The notes below the pieces were generated by a model. It searched no databases. It was not told where the DNA came from and worked only from the letters and a program-made list of their open reading frames with translations. This document shows, piece after piece, positions 35,821-48,589 of a stretch of 64,000 bases of DNA. Both the position numbers and the translations under genes were made by a program. How positions within the stretch are numbered: position 1 is the stretch's first letter; each line of letters begins with the position of its first letter. Origin of the DNA: Aselliscus stoliczkanus (lineage: Eukaryota; Chordata; Mammalia; Chiroptera; Hipposideridae); assembly GCA_033961575.1 (NCBI GenBank), contig CM066736.1, forward strand, positions 92,450,852 through 92,514,851. Reading direction: 5' to 3'.

Positions 35821-36195
35821 CGGATGGGAATGAATGGGAATGAGTGAATTCTAGGGTACTTCTGTGGAAGCCTAGATTTGCTAGTTCCACAGACTTTACT
35901 TCCTAGCACCTTCACCTGACAAAATCCTTAGAACTGGGCCCCTTCTCTTTTTGGGGTGGAGCTGAGGATTTTGGCCTCCCTCCAGTAGTAGAGTGTGCCA
36001 GTGACATCTGCCTTCTTTCTCCCTAGCATTTTATGATTTTTCATTTACAAATCAAATGTTTCTGAATGGGTGCTAAACAATTTGCCATGCACTAGAGATA
36101 TAGTGGGGAAGTACTAGCTCCATCCTCCGTGGAATTCACAGTCCAGCTAAAGGGATAGACATAAGTAAATAATCAGACAGATTGCTTGATAACAG
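35655..36195 (-). mobile_element. L2 LINE fragments with (GA)n
   Basis: TTCAATAAACACTTATTTAG, GGTCCTTGCCTTCCAGGAGC and, further on, TTGCCATGCACTAGAGATAT with TCCGTGGAATTCACAGTCCA are two pieces in the order of the complement of the L2 3' end. The interval between them includes a (GA)n tract. Confidence 0.55.
35783..35818 (+). repeat. (GA)n microsatellite
   Basis: Eighteen GA units after a G-run, within the L2-like region. Confidence 0.97.
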
Positions 36196-36609
36196 TTATG
36201 GTGTTACCTGGTGCTGTGTTCTCAGTTGTTTATAGCTAGTAAGAGCCCTGCGTGGCAAGGATAGGACATGGGATCCATGGTTTGGGGGTAGAAAGAAAGA
36301 ATAAACCACAGAGGAGCACTGCCCATGCCCGCAGTAGGCATCTCGGGAAGTCCGAATGTATGAAAGAGGCTGAAGAGCAGAGAAAGCCTGAGAACCAAGC
36401 CCATTGTCTCCAACAAGCTCTGCTGAAATCAGACTTGTGCGCTTTCCCCTCACCAGCAGCATGCCCACCCTATCCCGACACTCTTCTATCCAACTAACTC
36501 ATCTCCAGATGCAGATCCAGATGTGTGAAACTGTGTTGCCCAGGACCTTGGGCAGCTTCCAGCCAAGGATAATTCAAAAGCCACAGTCCAGTGTTGCAGG
36601 AGCCTTAGC

Positions 36610-36705
36610 TGCTCTCTTCACCGATGTGTACCCAGTCCTTCATGCAGCTGGCACATAGGGGGCGCTCCATAATTCTGTGGTATTTGTTGAATGAACACAT
36701 GAGTT
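36610..36705 (+). mobile_element. L2 or MIR 3'-end fragment
   Basis: CATGCAGCTGGCACATAGGG, GGCGCTCCATAATTCTGTGG and TATTTGTTGAATGAACAC resemble the shared L2/MIR3-type end, plus orientation. Confidence 0.55.
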
Positions 36706-37819
36706 TTGCATAATTATCCAGGCAGGAGCTTAGCTTCTGCAAAGAATTTAGTCATGTTTGGACTCATGATCTGTGGTGACAGCCATTCCGGTTCATTGTA
36801 GCCAAAAGTGGATTTGTAACCTCATTTGCTGTATTGGCCACCAACTGGGTGTAGACTCGGAGTTGCAATGACACCATGGGTCTGTCTCCAGGCCAAGGAG
36901 AGCTCCGCCATCATCTGAGATTTAAAGCTAAGATTTAAGGGCGCCCATGTGTGCATCCTGCGCTCAGCCCCCTCACCCCCACCCCCAGAAGAGATGAGTG
37001 TGAGCCCACTGGGCTGAGAACAAAGGGCAGCACAGGACAGAGAGAGCAGTGTGCAGTGAGGGTGCAGGCCAGGGGTGCAGAGCAACGAGAAAAACATATT
37101 CCCAAGGTTTGGGAGGCAAACCTCTGCAGGGGCTGTGCTCTCTGTGACAGGTCCTATTGGCCCCTGTGCTCAGAGTGACCGACTTTTACTCGGAGATCCA
37201 GCAAGGGCGGCAACACATTTTGCTTAAAACTACAGCAGGTTTGTAATTTTGGCCTCAGACAGTAATTACAGCTGCCAGGGATCCTTGGAGAGATAATTAC
37301 GGAAAGGATTCAGCGCATTCATTTTATCTACACGCTTAACCATCAATTAAATCATTACTGTCTGATCCTATTCCAGAGTCTAGAAATGTTCTGTGAATGT
37401 ATAATTTTGAAGGCACTGAAGTTTGTTTTCAGATGTTTTTAAGTGAGAAATTGCCCCATTTCCAGAGCTGGCGGAGGCCCATGTGTGTGCTTCCCCATGG
37501 AAGCAGAGCCAGGGATGTCCGTGTCTTGTGGTGTCTGAGTCCCTGGGGGCCCCTGCGCAGGAGGGGCTCGGCCAGATGCGTGGTCAGGCAGGGCCGGCTT
37601 GGCCTTAGATCTCCCAAGGAGTTCATGATTTTCCAGAGCAGGATTACTACTGGGACTTAGAGGTCAGCAGCCCGGGGCAGAAGGGAGGGTGGCTTGTTTT
37701 GCCAAGAGGCTTCCAGGAGCGTCCTTCCCTGCTGGGATTTTGCTGGGACCCTGGGCCACCTTCCACTAACTCAAAGCCAAGGATGTGGTCTTTTCATTGT
37801 GGGAACCTGGAAGAATGCG

Positions 37820-38068
37820 CTATTTAAAAGCATGGGCTCTGGAGTCAGACCACTGGGCTCACATTTCGGCTCTCCCACTTCTGATCTGTGTGTCCTTGAG
37901 CAAGTTGCTGAGCCTCACTAAGCCTCAGACTATTCAACTTTGTAAGGCACAATGATAGGCCTTACCGAATAGCGCTATGGTGAGACTTACATGAGAAAAT
38001 AATGTGATGTGTTTAACACAGTATCTGGTGCTTAATGCATGCGGTAAATTTTAATAATTGATGTTATT
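37820..38068 (+). mobile_element. MIR SINE
   Basis: AAAAGCATGGGCTCTGGAGT, CAGACCACTGGGCTCACATT, TGTGTCCTTGAGCAAGTTGC and the ATCTGGTGCTTAATGCATGC end follow full MIR order in plus orientation. Confidence 0.9.
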
Positions 38069-38434
38069 TAACATACAAGCATGTAGAGGAGAAGGAGAGA
38101 AGCAGAAGGAAGAACCAGAGTGTGCAAAATGTGCTGCTGTGAGGCCCTATATACTATATTTTTTCCTGTACAACATGCCTATGATAAAGCTGAATTTATA
38201 AATTAGGCCCTGTCAGAGATTACCTACAATAACTAATAATAGACTAATTATAACAGACACTGTGGTAAAAGTTATGTAAATGTGGTCTCTCTCGCTCAAA
38301 ATATTTTGTTGTACTGTACTCATTTTTTCACTTTAGAGAAGCACTTTATTGCTTTTTTTTGGGTATATGTGAATTGCTAGCATCGCTACTCTTGTGCTTT
38401 GGGGCCCTTTTTAAGTAAAATAAAGGTGACTTGA

Positions 38435-38793
38435 GGGTCGGCTGAGTGGCGCATTGGTTAAGAGCTGGCTTGGGATGCCAGCGGCCCTGGTTCAGATCCC
38501 ACATATGAGGGCCAGTGACACTGCCCTCTACGGCTAAGATGGCGAACAACAGCTCCACCTGGAGCTGGGCTGCACAAGTCCCGGTAACAGTGTAGGCTGC
38601 AGCCGCTGCTGCAGTGGGCTGCCATAAGCTACAGTGAGTGGCCACCAGTCAGTCTGAGCAGCCGGCTGCTGGTGTGAGCTGCCAAGAGCCGCCGTGAGCG
38701 GCCGTCCAGAGGCCGGCGACCTATCTGCCTCACCTGGGAAGAGCGCAATGATAATACCACCTTGGGCCAGTGAAGCGACATCCTCCACAACTA
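38435..38793 (+). mobile_element. Tripartite SINE, copy lacking the Rhin tail
   Basis: A second copy of the composite element: T-type head (GGGTCGGCTGAGTGGCGCAT, GGGCCAGTGACACTGCCCTC), then the same GC-rich middle from about 38530. It carries nine bases (AAGATGGCG) missing from the copy at 27851 and reads on to CATCCTCCACAACTA, where homology stops before the Rhin tail. No clear target-site duplication is visible. It is more diverged than the first copy. Confidence 0.82.
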
Positions 38794-39791
38794 GCCTTTG
38801 CAGTGTGAGAGTGTAGTACTCAGGTGCGGGGGCCTGGCTCGAGATTTTGGGGCAGCATCATTGCACTTGATGGCTCCTGGGAAATGAGCAGAGTGTGCAC
38901 AGGCACCTCATCGGATCTTAGCTCCTGTGCTCAGGGCTCTAGTCCCTGCTGCGCTTGCCACGAGGCTAAGAACGGGAGCAGCATACAGCTCCTGTTACGG
39001 CGAAGAAAGCATTCCCGTGTGTGTGTTTGTGTTGGCTTCAACAAGATGACAGTGCTTTATTTATTGCAGTTTCATGCTGCGATTATTCCCACTTCAAAAT
39101 GGCAACTGTACCCACTGTGTCTCCAGCGTTGTCTGGCATGTGGTTTTGTTTTCCAGACTTACTGAAATCGTTTCGTAAAGTGGCAAAATCTCCTCTGCTG
39201 CACGCACAAAGACTTCTCTCAAAATAACTCACCTTTTGTAAACCCTTCAATATATTTCTGCAGTGGGTACACTGAGTTAGAGGCCAGTCTCTACAGTTTC
39301 CACAGAGATCTGAATCTCCCTCCTCACCCCCACTGTCACCACCACCACCATAATGCCCAGCTTGGGAAGAGTTGGCACCAAAGTGAGACACCTCCCTGGC
39401 CTGGTTAATAGTGTGAGGCAATGGCAGGGCCTGGGGTGGAAGAGAAAAGCAGAACAGCAGGGGCTTTAGCCTTCCTAAGTGAAGGGAGGTGGCCGAGGAT
39501 GGTACTGGTGGTCACAGGATGGACAGGTGTAGGGTAGACAGATGGCTTGATGAGAAGGTAGAGGAGAAAGGCATTGAGGAGCAGAAGACACAATGCTGCC
39601 GCCCCACCATGAGCTCCATGGAATGCAGGGGTTTGAACAGCTGTCTTTGGAGAGGGCTGCAGAGAGAGTGTGACTTCTAAGATTCACTTAAGGCGAGATG
39701 TTTGAAAGGTTTTAGTAAAGGGTCAACGATGTGGAGGTTGGCAGATTGAGAGCACCAGTGAAGGGTTGGAGATGGTTTAAAGAGGGGGTTC

Positions 39792-39916
39792 TTGGGCCGG
39801 CCGAGTGGCGTGGTAGTTAAGAGCTGGCTTGGGAAGCCAATGGCCCCGGTTCAGGTCCCACATATGAGGGCCAGTGACACTGCCCTCAAAAAAATTAAAA
39901 ATAAAATTAAAAAAAA
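39792..39916 (+). mobile_element. Short tRNA-derived SINE (T type)
   Basis: Starts TTGGGCCGGCCGAGTGGCGT, box B GGTTCAGGTCC, end GGGCCAGTGACACTGCCCTC with an A/AAAT-rich tail. The perfect 14-bp duplication TAAAGAGGGGGTTC lies at 39778-39791 and 39917-39930, so insertion is fairly recent. Confidence 0.92.
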
Positions 39917-40368
39917 TAAAGAGGGGGTTCATTCAGGGAAGGGAAAATGAAAGAGAGGAGAAATGACTGGACAGCAGGGGCAGAAGACAAGGGAGTGAGG
40001 ATTGGTATATTCTATTTCAAGAGGCAACGTCTGCCTTACCTGGAGAAAGTAAGGTGACCAGGCAGTCCTGGGGGTGGGAAGATAAAGCCCCAACCACCTT
40101 CAGATCAGTGTTCTCCCAGATTTTTTGAGAGGGGGCCTCAGCAGACTCTCACGTATGCATCCATTTATTCATTCATCTCATCCAGTGTTCATGAGCCTTG
40201 GGTCTAATATGCCCCTGGCGTTCCCATCACCTTAAAGTCTTACTTGCTGCCCTGGACTGTGCCTGTGTAACCTGTCAATCACTGTGTCCTGCCTTCCCCC
40301 CAGTGCCAGTCATTGCCCTCCTGACAAGCAGGCATGCCTTGCCCATAACACGGTACCTCAGATAAATA

Positions 40369-40570
40369 ATAATATCATGTTAGCTTTCTTACATCAAACA
40401 CCTACTGTATCCAGGGCACCACACAAAGTACTATACATGTATCATCTAATTTAACCCTCACCCTGTGAAATAAACAGTATTATCTCCCCAGATGAAAACA
40501 AAGCAAAACAAAACTGAGGCTTAACTAACTTATCGCACATCAGGAAGCAAAGAAGCGGTAGAGGTAGCAT
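40369..40570 (-). mobile_element. MIR SINE
   Basis: CATCTAATTTAACCCTCACC, ACAGTATTATCTCCCCAGAT and ACTGAGGCTTAACTAACTTA match the complement of the MIR core. Confidence 0.8.
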
Positions 40571-40589
40571 GTTGAGGTAGGTTGTATTA

Positions 40590-40964
40590 AGTGTCCATTG
40601 TTAGATGCCCCCTCCTCACTCTTGTGTGGGTCTTACATTCCTGTGACTTGGGACTTGGCCCTGTGACTTGCTATGACCAATAGAAAATGGGTGGGATGAC
40701 AATTCTAAGTAAGGGCTTTAAGAAGCATCATGTGTTTCTGCTCACCCCCTAGAGCGTCTGGCACCCGTCATACGAATTACATAGCTCATGGAATGTGAAG
40801 ACACAGAAGCAGACTTCTACCTGTCTGGAGCTAGGTCCAGTTGAGCCCAGTAGAGCTGTAGCTAACCTACAAACCCATGAGCAAGAAATAAGTGTTTATT
40901 GTAAACAACTAAGATGGGGGTGTTGTTTGTTATTGTGGCAAAAGCTGACTAATACATATTTAAA
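40590..40964 (+). mobile_element. MaLR-type (MLT1-like) LTR
   Basis: The 3' end AGTGTTTATTGTAAACAACT, then GGCAAAAGCTGACTAATACA, resembles MLT1-type LTR ends. Upstream, TGACTTGCTATGACCAATAG is consistent with an LTR. Old and diverged; the subfamily cannot be set by eye. Confidence 0.55.
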
Positions 40965-41632
40965 TTGAGAGCTTTCTAATTCCATAGAGAGCTTTTATAA
41001 TCAGTGTTCTTCTCTCTCAGTGCTCCCCAGGCATAGATACCAGGGCTCTCTGGATCCAGATGTGAGCCTCTCTTCACCTCCTTAGGAAAGGCTCTCTTTC
41101 TTCATCACTTCATCACCAATTGAAGCAGACAACCTATAGCTGTTGCACTCTTCCTTTTCTTCCCCTAGCCTCTCCCTAGAAGAAAATGAATAAGTACCTA
41201 CACATCTCAGCAAATCTCTCAAACCTGTTTCTCTGCCAGTCAGGGAGCTTGGAAGAAGACGCAGCTGTATCAGTCAGATGCAACCAGTTTCTTACGTGGT
41301 CGGTCAATTTATGGGTCACACAGCTATGCTGGTTCTGAAAGATTTTCCTGTTCTGTGCTGTTATGATTCGGCTCAGTAAAGAATATAAAACCAAAATAAT
41401 GCCTAAGAATTTTTTGGAAAGTTCTTTTGTTTTTATCTTGCTGGCACTGATTCACTATCCCTTATGATCTCGCATTCCCAAATGATTTGTCATGTAAGTT
41501 TTTGCTAATTTACTTTCAGTTGTTTTGATTCTGCTGTTTCTCCCCCACCTAATCATCCGCTTCAGTATAACCATCATTTTCAAAACCAGTAGGATGTGCA
41601 GTGAACAATGGGCAGTAAAATTGATTAACTGA

Positions 41633-41763
41633 GGGCTCGCCGAGTGGCTCAGTTGGTTAAGAGCTCACTCAAGGGTGTGAGCTGAGCTCTGAGCAACAGC
41701 AGTTCGATGCCCAGCCCGAGTTGAGCTGCCTTTTTTTTAGGATGGCTCAGCTAAAAAAAAAAA
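41633..41763 (+). mobile_element. Rhin-type SINE, short form
   Basis: Starts GGGCTCGCCGAGTGGCTCAG and has the same layout as the copy at 6016, ending AGGATGGCTCAGCT plus poly-A. A T-run replaces the TGCTGAGCTGCCAACAGG segment in the middle. TGATTAACTGA is duplicated perfectly at 41622-41632 and 41764-41774. Confidence 0.9.
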
Positions 41764-43103
41764 TGATTAACTGAAAGTCCTTTAAAATAAAAAAAATCCT
41801 AAAAGCTAATGGAATACTCTTTTTTGTTTCAGTAGTCATGTTATATTCTGTGGGGGTTTTCCCACAAATGTGTTTTTAAATGTTGTATTCTGATAAGACT
41901 ACACTTTGTACCTGCAAAGATTTGATGCCTTCACCGCAGAACATGATTTCCCTAGTTAACGTGAAAAGCTCTGAAGTGAAAACATGATTTTGCTTATGCA
42001 GCATTCCTCTCTATTCTGATAAAGGCACCCATTTTCCTTGAGGACTCACCCATGCTCCCTCCCTGTCTGTGTCGTTTGGGTAGACCAAAGGGCACCCTCA
42101 CCTCCAGGGGCTCTGTGTCCCCCCAGGCTGTGTCCAATGGCACATTCAGGCACTGGTTCAGGATGGGGACAATTTAGGCCCAGAAGTTTTATAAGAACTG
42201 TCAGGAAGAGTCACCTCTTTCCTCTGGACCTGGAGCTGTGAGAATGCAAGTGTGGAGCCCTAGCTGCTACCTTTCCATCACAGTAGTGGAACCTGCCCCG
42301 AAATGGAGCAAATCAAAAGGAAGAGCTGAGAGGTGGAGAAAGTGGTAATGCGTCTGATGACATTGAACCTCTGGAAGGAGGGAGGGATGATAGGCAGACT
42401 GAGAGATGATTAAGTAGTATTGATGACATCACTTCACATCCAGCACTTAGCAACTCAACAGCTCAGGGTAGAACTACCAGCACCTGACAAACAGGAGAAG
42501 GTGAAGTGAGAAGAAAGAGTGGGTGGCTGGGGCTGGGAAGACTCAGATAATTGTGCAGGTTGGGTAGCTAACATGGCACTGGCCACAGGGCCTTTGCCAA
42601 GGACAAGTTTCAAAACTGGCAGAGGCAGGCAGGGTGGCAAGACATCCACCAAAGTTGGCCATGCAGAAGCTATAGGACCAGAAACTGAGACCAGTTAGGA
42701 CAGGGTCAACCTGGAGCACATAAGTGGCACTGGGACCTGCAGCTGACATGGGTGGCTCTGCAAGCTATGCCCAGTTCCAGGGGCTGCAAGAATAACTCTC
42801 ACCCCACCTGGCATGGAGCCAAGGCCTCTGCTGTCCTCCCTGCCTCAGGAGTGCTATGGAAGGGATGGAATGGCACTGATGCCCAGCCTCTCCTCTTGTA
42901 GTTTTAATTATAGGTAATAGACACCAAATGGAACTAGCTTTGGGTTTTTTGTGAGGACAGAGGGAAGTTTCTTGGAATTCAAGGGCAGTAATATATATCT
43001 AGGTTCCAGGAAGGACTGGGGCTGGTAACTGGAAACTTTGGGGAAGCCTAACATTTATGTTCTCATTCCCTCTGCTGTCCTTTCTTCACTTCTGCCTCAT
43101 CTC

Positions 43104-43160
43104 GATGGATGGATGGATAGATAGATAGATATAGATATACAAGTAGATATAGATATAGAT
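43104..43160 (+). repeat. (GATA)/(GATG)/(GATATA) compound microsatellite
   Basis: GATG units, then GATA units, then GATATA-type units. Confidence 0.92.
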
Positions 43161-43494
43161 ATTCTCCTTTCTCTTTCTCCCTTTTCTTCCCCATTTTACA
43201 TTTTCCAAAAATAGGACCTTTTATTCACCCATCTTGGGTTGGGTGCCTACCCTCGGTCCTAACAGCTGAGGTAGTAGGGTGTCGGGGGAAGAGAGGATTA
43301 AGAGAGATCCATGTCTTACAAGCATGTCTTCCAAAGACTCATTGCTGTGGGTTGGGGGCACTGCGGATGATGGGGAGGGGAGTGTTGTCAGTGTGAGCTG
43401 GGAAGACGTTCCTAACCCCATTGGCTGGCCATCAGATTATTTATCATCAGTTCCCACGATAGTCTTCAGTGGTCCTGATCTCTGCATTTACACA

Positions 43495-43630
43495 TTTACT
43501 ATGCCAGCATCCATTGAGCGTCTGCCATGTGCCACATGCTGTTCCAGACACTAGCAATGCAGGGTTGAGCAAGGCAGGCAAGATCCCTGCCACCATGAGC
43601 TTGCACTCTGGTGGAAGGATTCAGACAAAT

Positions 43631-43667
<37 letters not shown>

Positions 43668-43870
43668 ACTAAACAAACACACAGAAAATAGGTCATTATA
43701 AGTTGGAGCATGAAAGTACAACAGAGGGATGTGATAGGAGTGACCTTTGTGTTGGGTGGTTAGGAAGGTGACACTACACAGAGGCCTGGAACATGAAGCA
43801 GACAGCCGAGCAAAGACTTAGGAAGAAGAGAGAAGGCAGGTGTGGCTGGGACGCAAGAGTCCTCAGGAGT
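43495..43870 (-). mobile_element. L2 LINE fragment with (CA)n inside
   Basis: ATCCATTGAGCGTCTGCCAT, GCTGTTCCAGACACTAGCAA, AAGATCCCTGCCACCATGAG and, beyond the CA repeat, AGTACAACAGAGGGATGTGA follow the complement of the L2 3' end. Confidence 0.7.
43631..43668 (+). repeat. (CA)n microsatellite
   Basis: About eighteen CA units with one CG interruption at 43659-43660. Confidence 0.95.
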
Positions 43871-46189
43871 TGGGGCCAGGGCAAGGAGGCAGCTCCCCTG
43901 CAGTTGGGACCTCTCATCAGGAGCTCCAGGGGAGAGGAGCTGAGCTCAGCCTGCCCCCTCTGCAGGTTCATCTCGCCTGACTGGCCAGGGGCTCCCAGCA
44001 GAGCCATGAAACCCCAGCTTCCCCACAGGTAACACCAAGGCCTAATTCATGCAAGATTAGCCGCCCTTTCCCAGACCTTGCTACACCCTTGGTCACTATT
44101 CCCTTATCCCCTTTTTCCCATCTCCTTAATGAAAATCCGAGGTCCTCAGGTTTACCTGATCTGAGCCTCCACCCTCTGCGTCTGCCCTAAGACTTTTTCA
44201 TCTCCCCACATGGCTCAGCGATTCCCTGAAGAATGCCTGTCTGCCTGTCACAGGTTCCGATTGTCGCTTCCCCTTTCTGCCCCCAGCTGTACTCCAGGTT
44301 TGTCTGCCCGTGATCTGTAGAGACCTGGGGACTGCTTCTCCCAGCTGCCATCTCGCCCTGCACTGTTTACCCCAAGCGAGGACACAGCCCCTCCTCAATT
44401 CCCCAGCACACAGCTAGTGCATTTAATGAAACTTTCCTAGGGGTTGGGGATGGCTTGAGTGATTACAACACAAAATAGATCATGTACAACTGATAAATCC
44501 TATAACCAGGGAAAGAAACCTCCACCTCCTGTCATAATTGTCCTGCCAGTAAAAAACTGCCTTCAAGGAAGACACTTTACATCATATGCGGACTAGTACA
44601 GGCCTCTCAGGCTAAGACGGGATCTGGGCTTTACTTTTGATAGCATAAGCCCCACAATAGCCCCCCCTCCAACCCAAAGAGCTTTTCCCCTCCCCCAGGC
44701 CATGCAAACTGTCCTGTAAGTGGTTCTTTCATCAGGACATTTCATCAGGACACCGGGCAGAGGGGAGGCCTGAAGCTGAAGTCTGTGCTCTCTCCACCAG
44801 CAGGTGGTCCGTGTGCCTGGAGGGTTCCTGTTTCTAACTCACACAAAGGCCCAGTGTTAATAGCATTGCAGAGAGATACATTGCTTGAACTACTATCAGT
44901 CATCATTTTAAAAGAGAGCAGATACTCAGATGAGAAAAAATTAATTGTGCTGATAGGGGTTTTTTTTATTGGTTTTTTGACATTGTGAGACTCTTTGAAA
45001 TGAAAAGCTAATGTAGGAATAATACCAAAAATGTTGATATTATTAATAATGTATCAATATATGCCTCTAAATCTTCGAGGGAAAAGAAACTTTCCTATAT
45101 CATATCTTCTGTTCCAACAACAAATACATTTAAGGATCTCTCACTCTCTCTCTCAGAGAAAAGTAAGCTGCAAAACATTATGTTACCCGAGATTGCAAGG
45201 GTCCTTGGTAAACATCATGGGAAGTAATTCCAGGATGGACGGAAATATTAATACATGCAAACAAAGGCAAGCAAGCTGAAGACTTATTAAAGAAAGGAAA
45301 TAGTCCAGTACACTCTCACGATGGTGTGCAAGTGGGCACGCCCAGAAGAAAAAGGGCAAGTGCACCGAAGAACAAAGAAATCTAGGATTATTTGAATGAG
45401 GGCGCTATTCAGGGGTGACTTGACAGGTGTTTCCAGGGCGGGTCCTTGCTGTTGATCACCACTCCTTCCCATCAGGAGGAGGAATTCCCTTCTAGGGACT
45501 GTCGGGGCGACACGGGGTGGAGATTTTTCCCTGCCTGTAATGCTAATAGTGTTATAATCCATTACAATTAGCTGTAGCTGCGCCTTTTCTTAGGCATGAT
45601 CTCATCTCCTGTTGTCTTTGTTTCCCCTCACATCTTCCTTTCCTCCCTGCTCTCTCCACGTGACCCTCTTCTTTCTGTAACAATTATATTTTTTAAATTA
45701 CCACATATTTGACTTTTCAGTGAAGTTCTGTTCAGTCTATTAGATGTGTTTATCCCATACAGTTACATCCCAGTATTTAAGCTAATTCTAACTACTCTTC
45801 CCAAGGAAAAACACATCCATAATCCCACTTGGAGAAGGAAAGAGGAGCTGAAGGCAGGGCCTGGAGGCTTGGAGTGAAGACCCCTCTGCTTAAGGTCATC
45901 ATGGAGTCGGTATTTTATCCCTCATGGTATCGCAATAGGCTACAGATTCTACAGCTGTGCTCTTTGGTCTGTGTACACCCTGGGAATGAATGACCATGTC
46001 CGGGGTCATATCTGCTGAGGCGAGTATCACCACCCAGTCAGTTGAGACTGGTCCCAGCCATTGCCCAAGAAGGAGGTGCCTGTCTCTCTCCCTCAGGGGA
46101 ACAGTAGAAGTGATTTCAGCAGCCCTGCATCATTCCCTTTTCATTCTAAACTGCTCTCCTTAGGAAGGAGAACCCAGATTTTACCAGTT

Positions 46190-46530
46190 CCCTCTCTTTC
46201 AAAAGCTTCCACTGACTGGCCTTACCTATTAACATTCCCTAAATTAATTTTCTTTTTGTCCCTTTTTTCCTGATGCTTCCTCAGCCTGGAATACCTTTCC
46301 TCTCCATGCTCACCATATGAATCCTACATAGTCCTTAGCATTCAATTTAAGTGTCACCTCCTCTGTGAATTTGCAAGTGACTACACCCCGCTTAACATGA
46401 AGTGCTCCCATGATACTTCGATTGTGATTCACATTGACCACCTACTGCCTCTAGCTTTGGCTTTCTAGTTAGTTAATTCATCTGTCTTCTCTCTTGACTG
46501 TGAACCCCTTGAGGTCTGAGATGGTGTTTT
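46190..46530 (+). mobile_element. L2 LINE fragment
   Basis: CCTCAGCCTGGAATACCTTT, AATTTAAGTGTCACCTCCTC, TGTGAATTTGCAAGTGACTA and GACTGTGAACCCCTTGAGGT follow the L2 3' region in plus orientation. Confidence 0.75.
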
Positions 46531-47284
46531 CCCCCCATGGGGAAAAGTAAGGTCTTTCATTATTCACTGTGCTGATGTGTCTAGCAGCTGATTTGGGCTC
46601 ATAGCTCACCTTTGCTGCAGATGGCGATTGAACCTTTCCTCTGTGGTCTATAGAGAAGTTTCCAGTTTGTGATGGTCCAAGGCAGGAGGAGACTGGCCAG
46701 TGTGAGAGTGCCCAAGGGTGGATTAGATTAAGATAGATGTAGTCTGCACACAGCTCCTCACAGTGGGTAGAAGCACTCAGAGGAGAGACACAAGGTACCC
46801 GCACGTACAGCAGGCTGGGTGTACCTCTGTCGAATGTCTCCTTCATGTCAGGCAAATGAGAACTAGAGGACATTGGGTATTGCTTCTTAGCCAGAAAATG
46901 CCCACCATTCTTAAATGGTACTGGTGATATCCTGAAGTCAAGTTCATAGGTAAACAAATCTAATATTCATTTTATTGTGCACTAATGTATAGGGTCTGCT
47001 GGCGGGTGGGTGGGAGATAAATATATGACTCTTCATTTATCATCTCTTTGGTATTTATATTTGTAGGTTGTTATTTTTCAGAGCTCCATTTGTTTCTTTT
47101 CAGGAAATGCTGAATTTAAACGCTCTGGTCCTGTATGGGGACCAGCCCATTAAAGTTCTCAGGAGCCGAAGCCAACTACATCCTCCCCATCTTCACTGAC
47201 TAACACTTCCACAGGGCCAGGGTGATAAGGATTATCAAGGCAAGAAGGGTGCTTGCGCTCTTCCCATATGATCACTCAACTCTG

Positions 47285-48040
47285 GTTTTCCTATTCTCCT
47301 GTGCGATCTCCAGGGCAATCTCTAAACTGCTTCCAGGGTCCAAGTCCTACAACACAAATCTGATCGTACCTCTCCCCTACTTAAAATCCTTCAATAACTG
47401 CCCTTTGTCCAGAATAAGATCAGGCTCCCTATCTTGGCATGCAAGGTCCTCTGTGACCCTGCCTCCATCTCCTCCTTGAACTTTATGCTGAGGCCATGCC
47501 TAACTACTGATGGTCCGCACTGTGCTTTCTATTTACCCCCACGCCCTTGCTCCTGCTTTCACTTCTTCTTGTGCTGTCTTTGCTACCCCTCTTTGCTTGG
47601 CTAGATGTAGGTCATGTTTTTTGTTTTGTTCTGTTTTGTTTTCTGTTTTGTTTTGTTTTGTTTTTGAGGGCAGTGTCACTGGCCCTCATATGTGGAACCG
47701 AACCAGGGCCGCTGGCTTCCTAAGCCAGCGCTTAACCAGCGCGCCACTCAGCTAGCCCGGTCATCTTTTAAGCATCTGCTCAGTTGTCATCTTCAAGAGG
47801 CACTCTGAAGACCCTCCTATGAGTACAATGTCTCTTCTCTGTGTTTTCTTCCCCTAGACCCTGTACCTACCCGTAACATAATACTTAATGCCACTTGATA
47901 TTATCTGTGTACTTGTCATCCACAGCCCATCCAACTGCTCCGTGAGGCTAGAGACTGTTATTCATCAGTGTATAACCAGTACTTGGCAAAATGCCTGGCA
48001 CAAAGTCAGCACTGAATAAATTCTTGTTGGATAGAACTCC
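47285..48040 (+). mobile_element. L2 LINE fragment split by a SINE
   Basis: TGATCGTACCTCTCCCCTAC, CTTCAATAACTGCCCTTTGT, GGTCCTCTGTGACCCTGCCT and, after the SINE, AAAATGCCTGGCACAAAGTC and TGAATAAATTCTTGTTGGAT are the L2 3' end in plus orientation. Confidence 0.85.
47620..47758 (-). mobile_element. Short tRNA-derived SINE (T type), GTTTT-rich tail
   Basis: The minus strand starts GGGCTAGCTGAGTGGCGCGC and TGGTTAAGCGCTGGC, box B GGTTCGGTTCC, end GAGGGCCAGTGACACTGCCC, then an (AAAAC)n tail. Flanks near GGTCATGTTTT (47610) and GGTCATCTTTT (47759) match at 10 of 11 positions. It splits an L2. Confidence 0.87.
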
Positions 48041-48589
48041 AATTTTTTCTGTCTTACAACTTGGAAAATGATTGCAGTTTTGTTAGATGGACTCTGTGTG
48101 TCCTATTTTCAAATCTACAGGCATAGTGTTTTTATTAATTTATAAAAGTAACCCAGTGCTTGCTCTGAAAGCCAAAGAAGCTTCATTTTTCTTGAGGACA
48201 AAATGAGCCCTACCTTCCTTCCAGCACCCAGTTCTCCAAGTGCAAGGGGACACCCATGAAAGTTAAGGCAGTGCAATCAAGCTCCCAGTCATTGTCTCAG
48301 GCGAGACTTGTGGCAACACAAAAGCCCAGACATTTGTCTTAAAGGTCTCTGCAAGAGAAACATCTTAGTTTAAAAACAGGTTGGGAAACCCATGACCATG
48401 CCCTCCAGAAAGCTCACAGTTCTATCATGCTTGGAATCACCATCCTGGCTGTGTATCTCAGCAGTCTTTCAAAATGCCTCTTTGCAGTACTTGTGTCATT
48501 TGTTATATTATGGCATTCTGTTCAAGTAATGATCAATCAAGTTTCCTTTAAAACAACGGCTTTACATAGAGAAATGAGGGATTCACTCA

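Noticed and set aside
46478..46957. 159-residue minus-strand open frame
   Set aside because: It partly overlaps an L2 fragment, has no recognisable domain and no neighbouring exon; chance length in 64 kb read in six frames.
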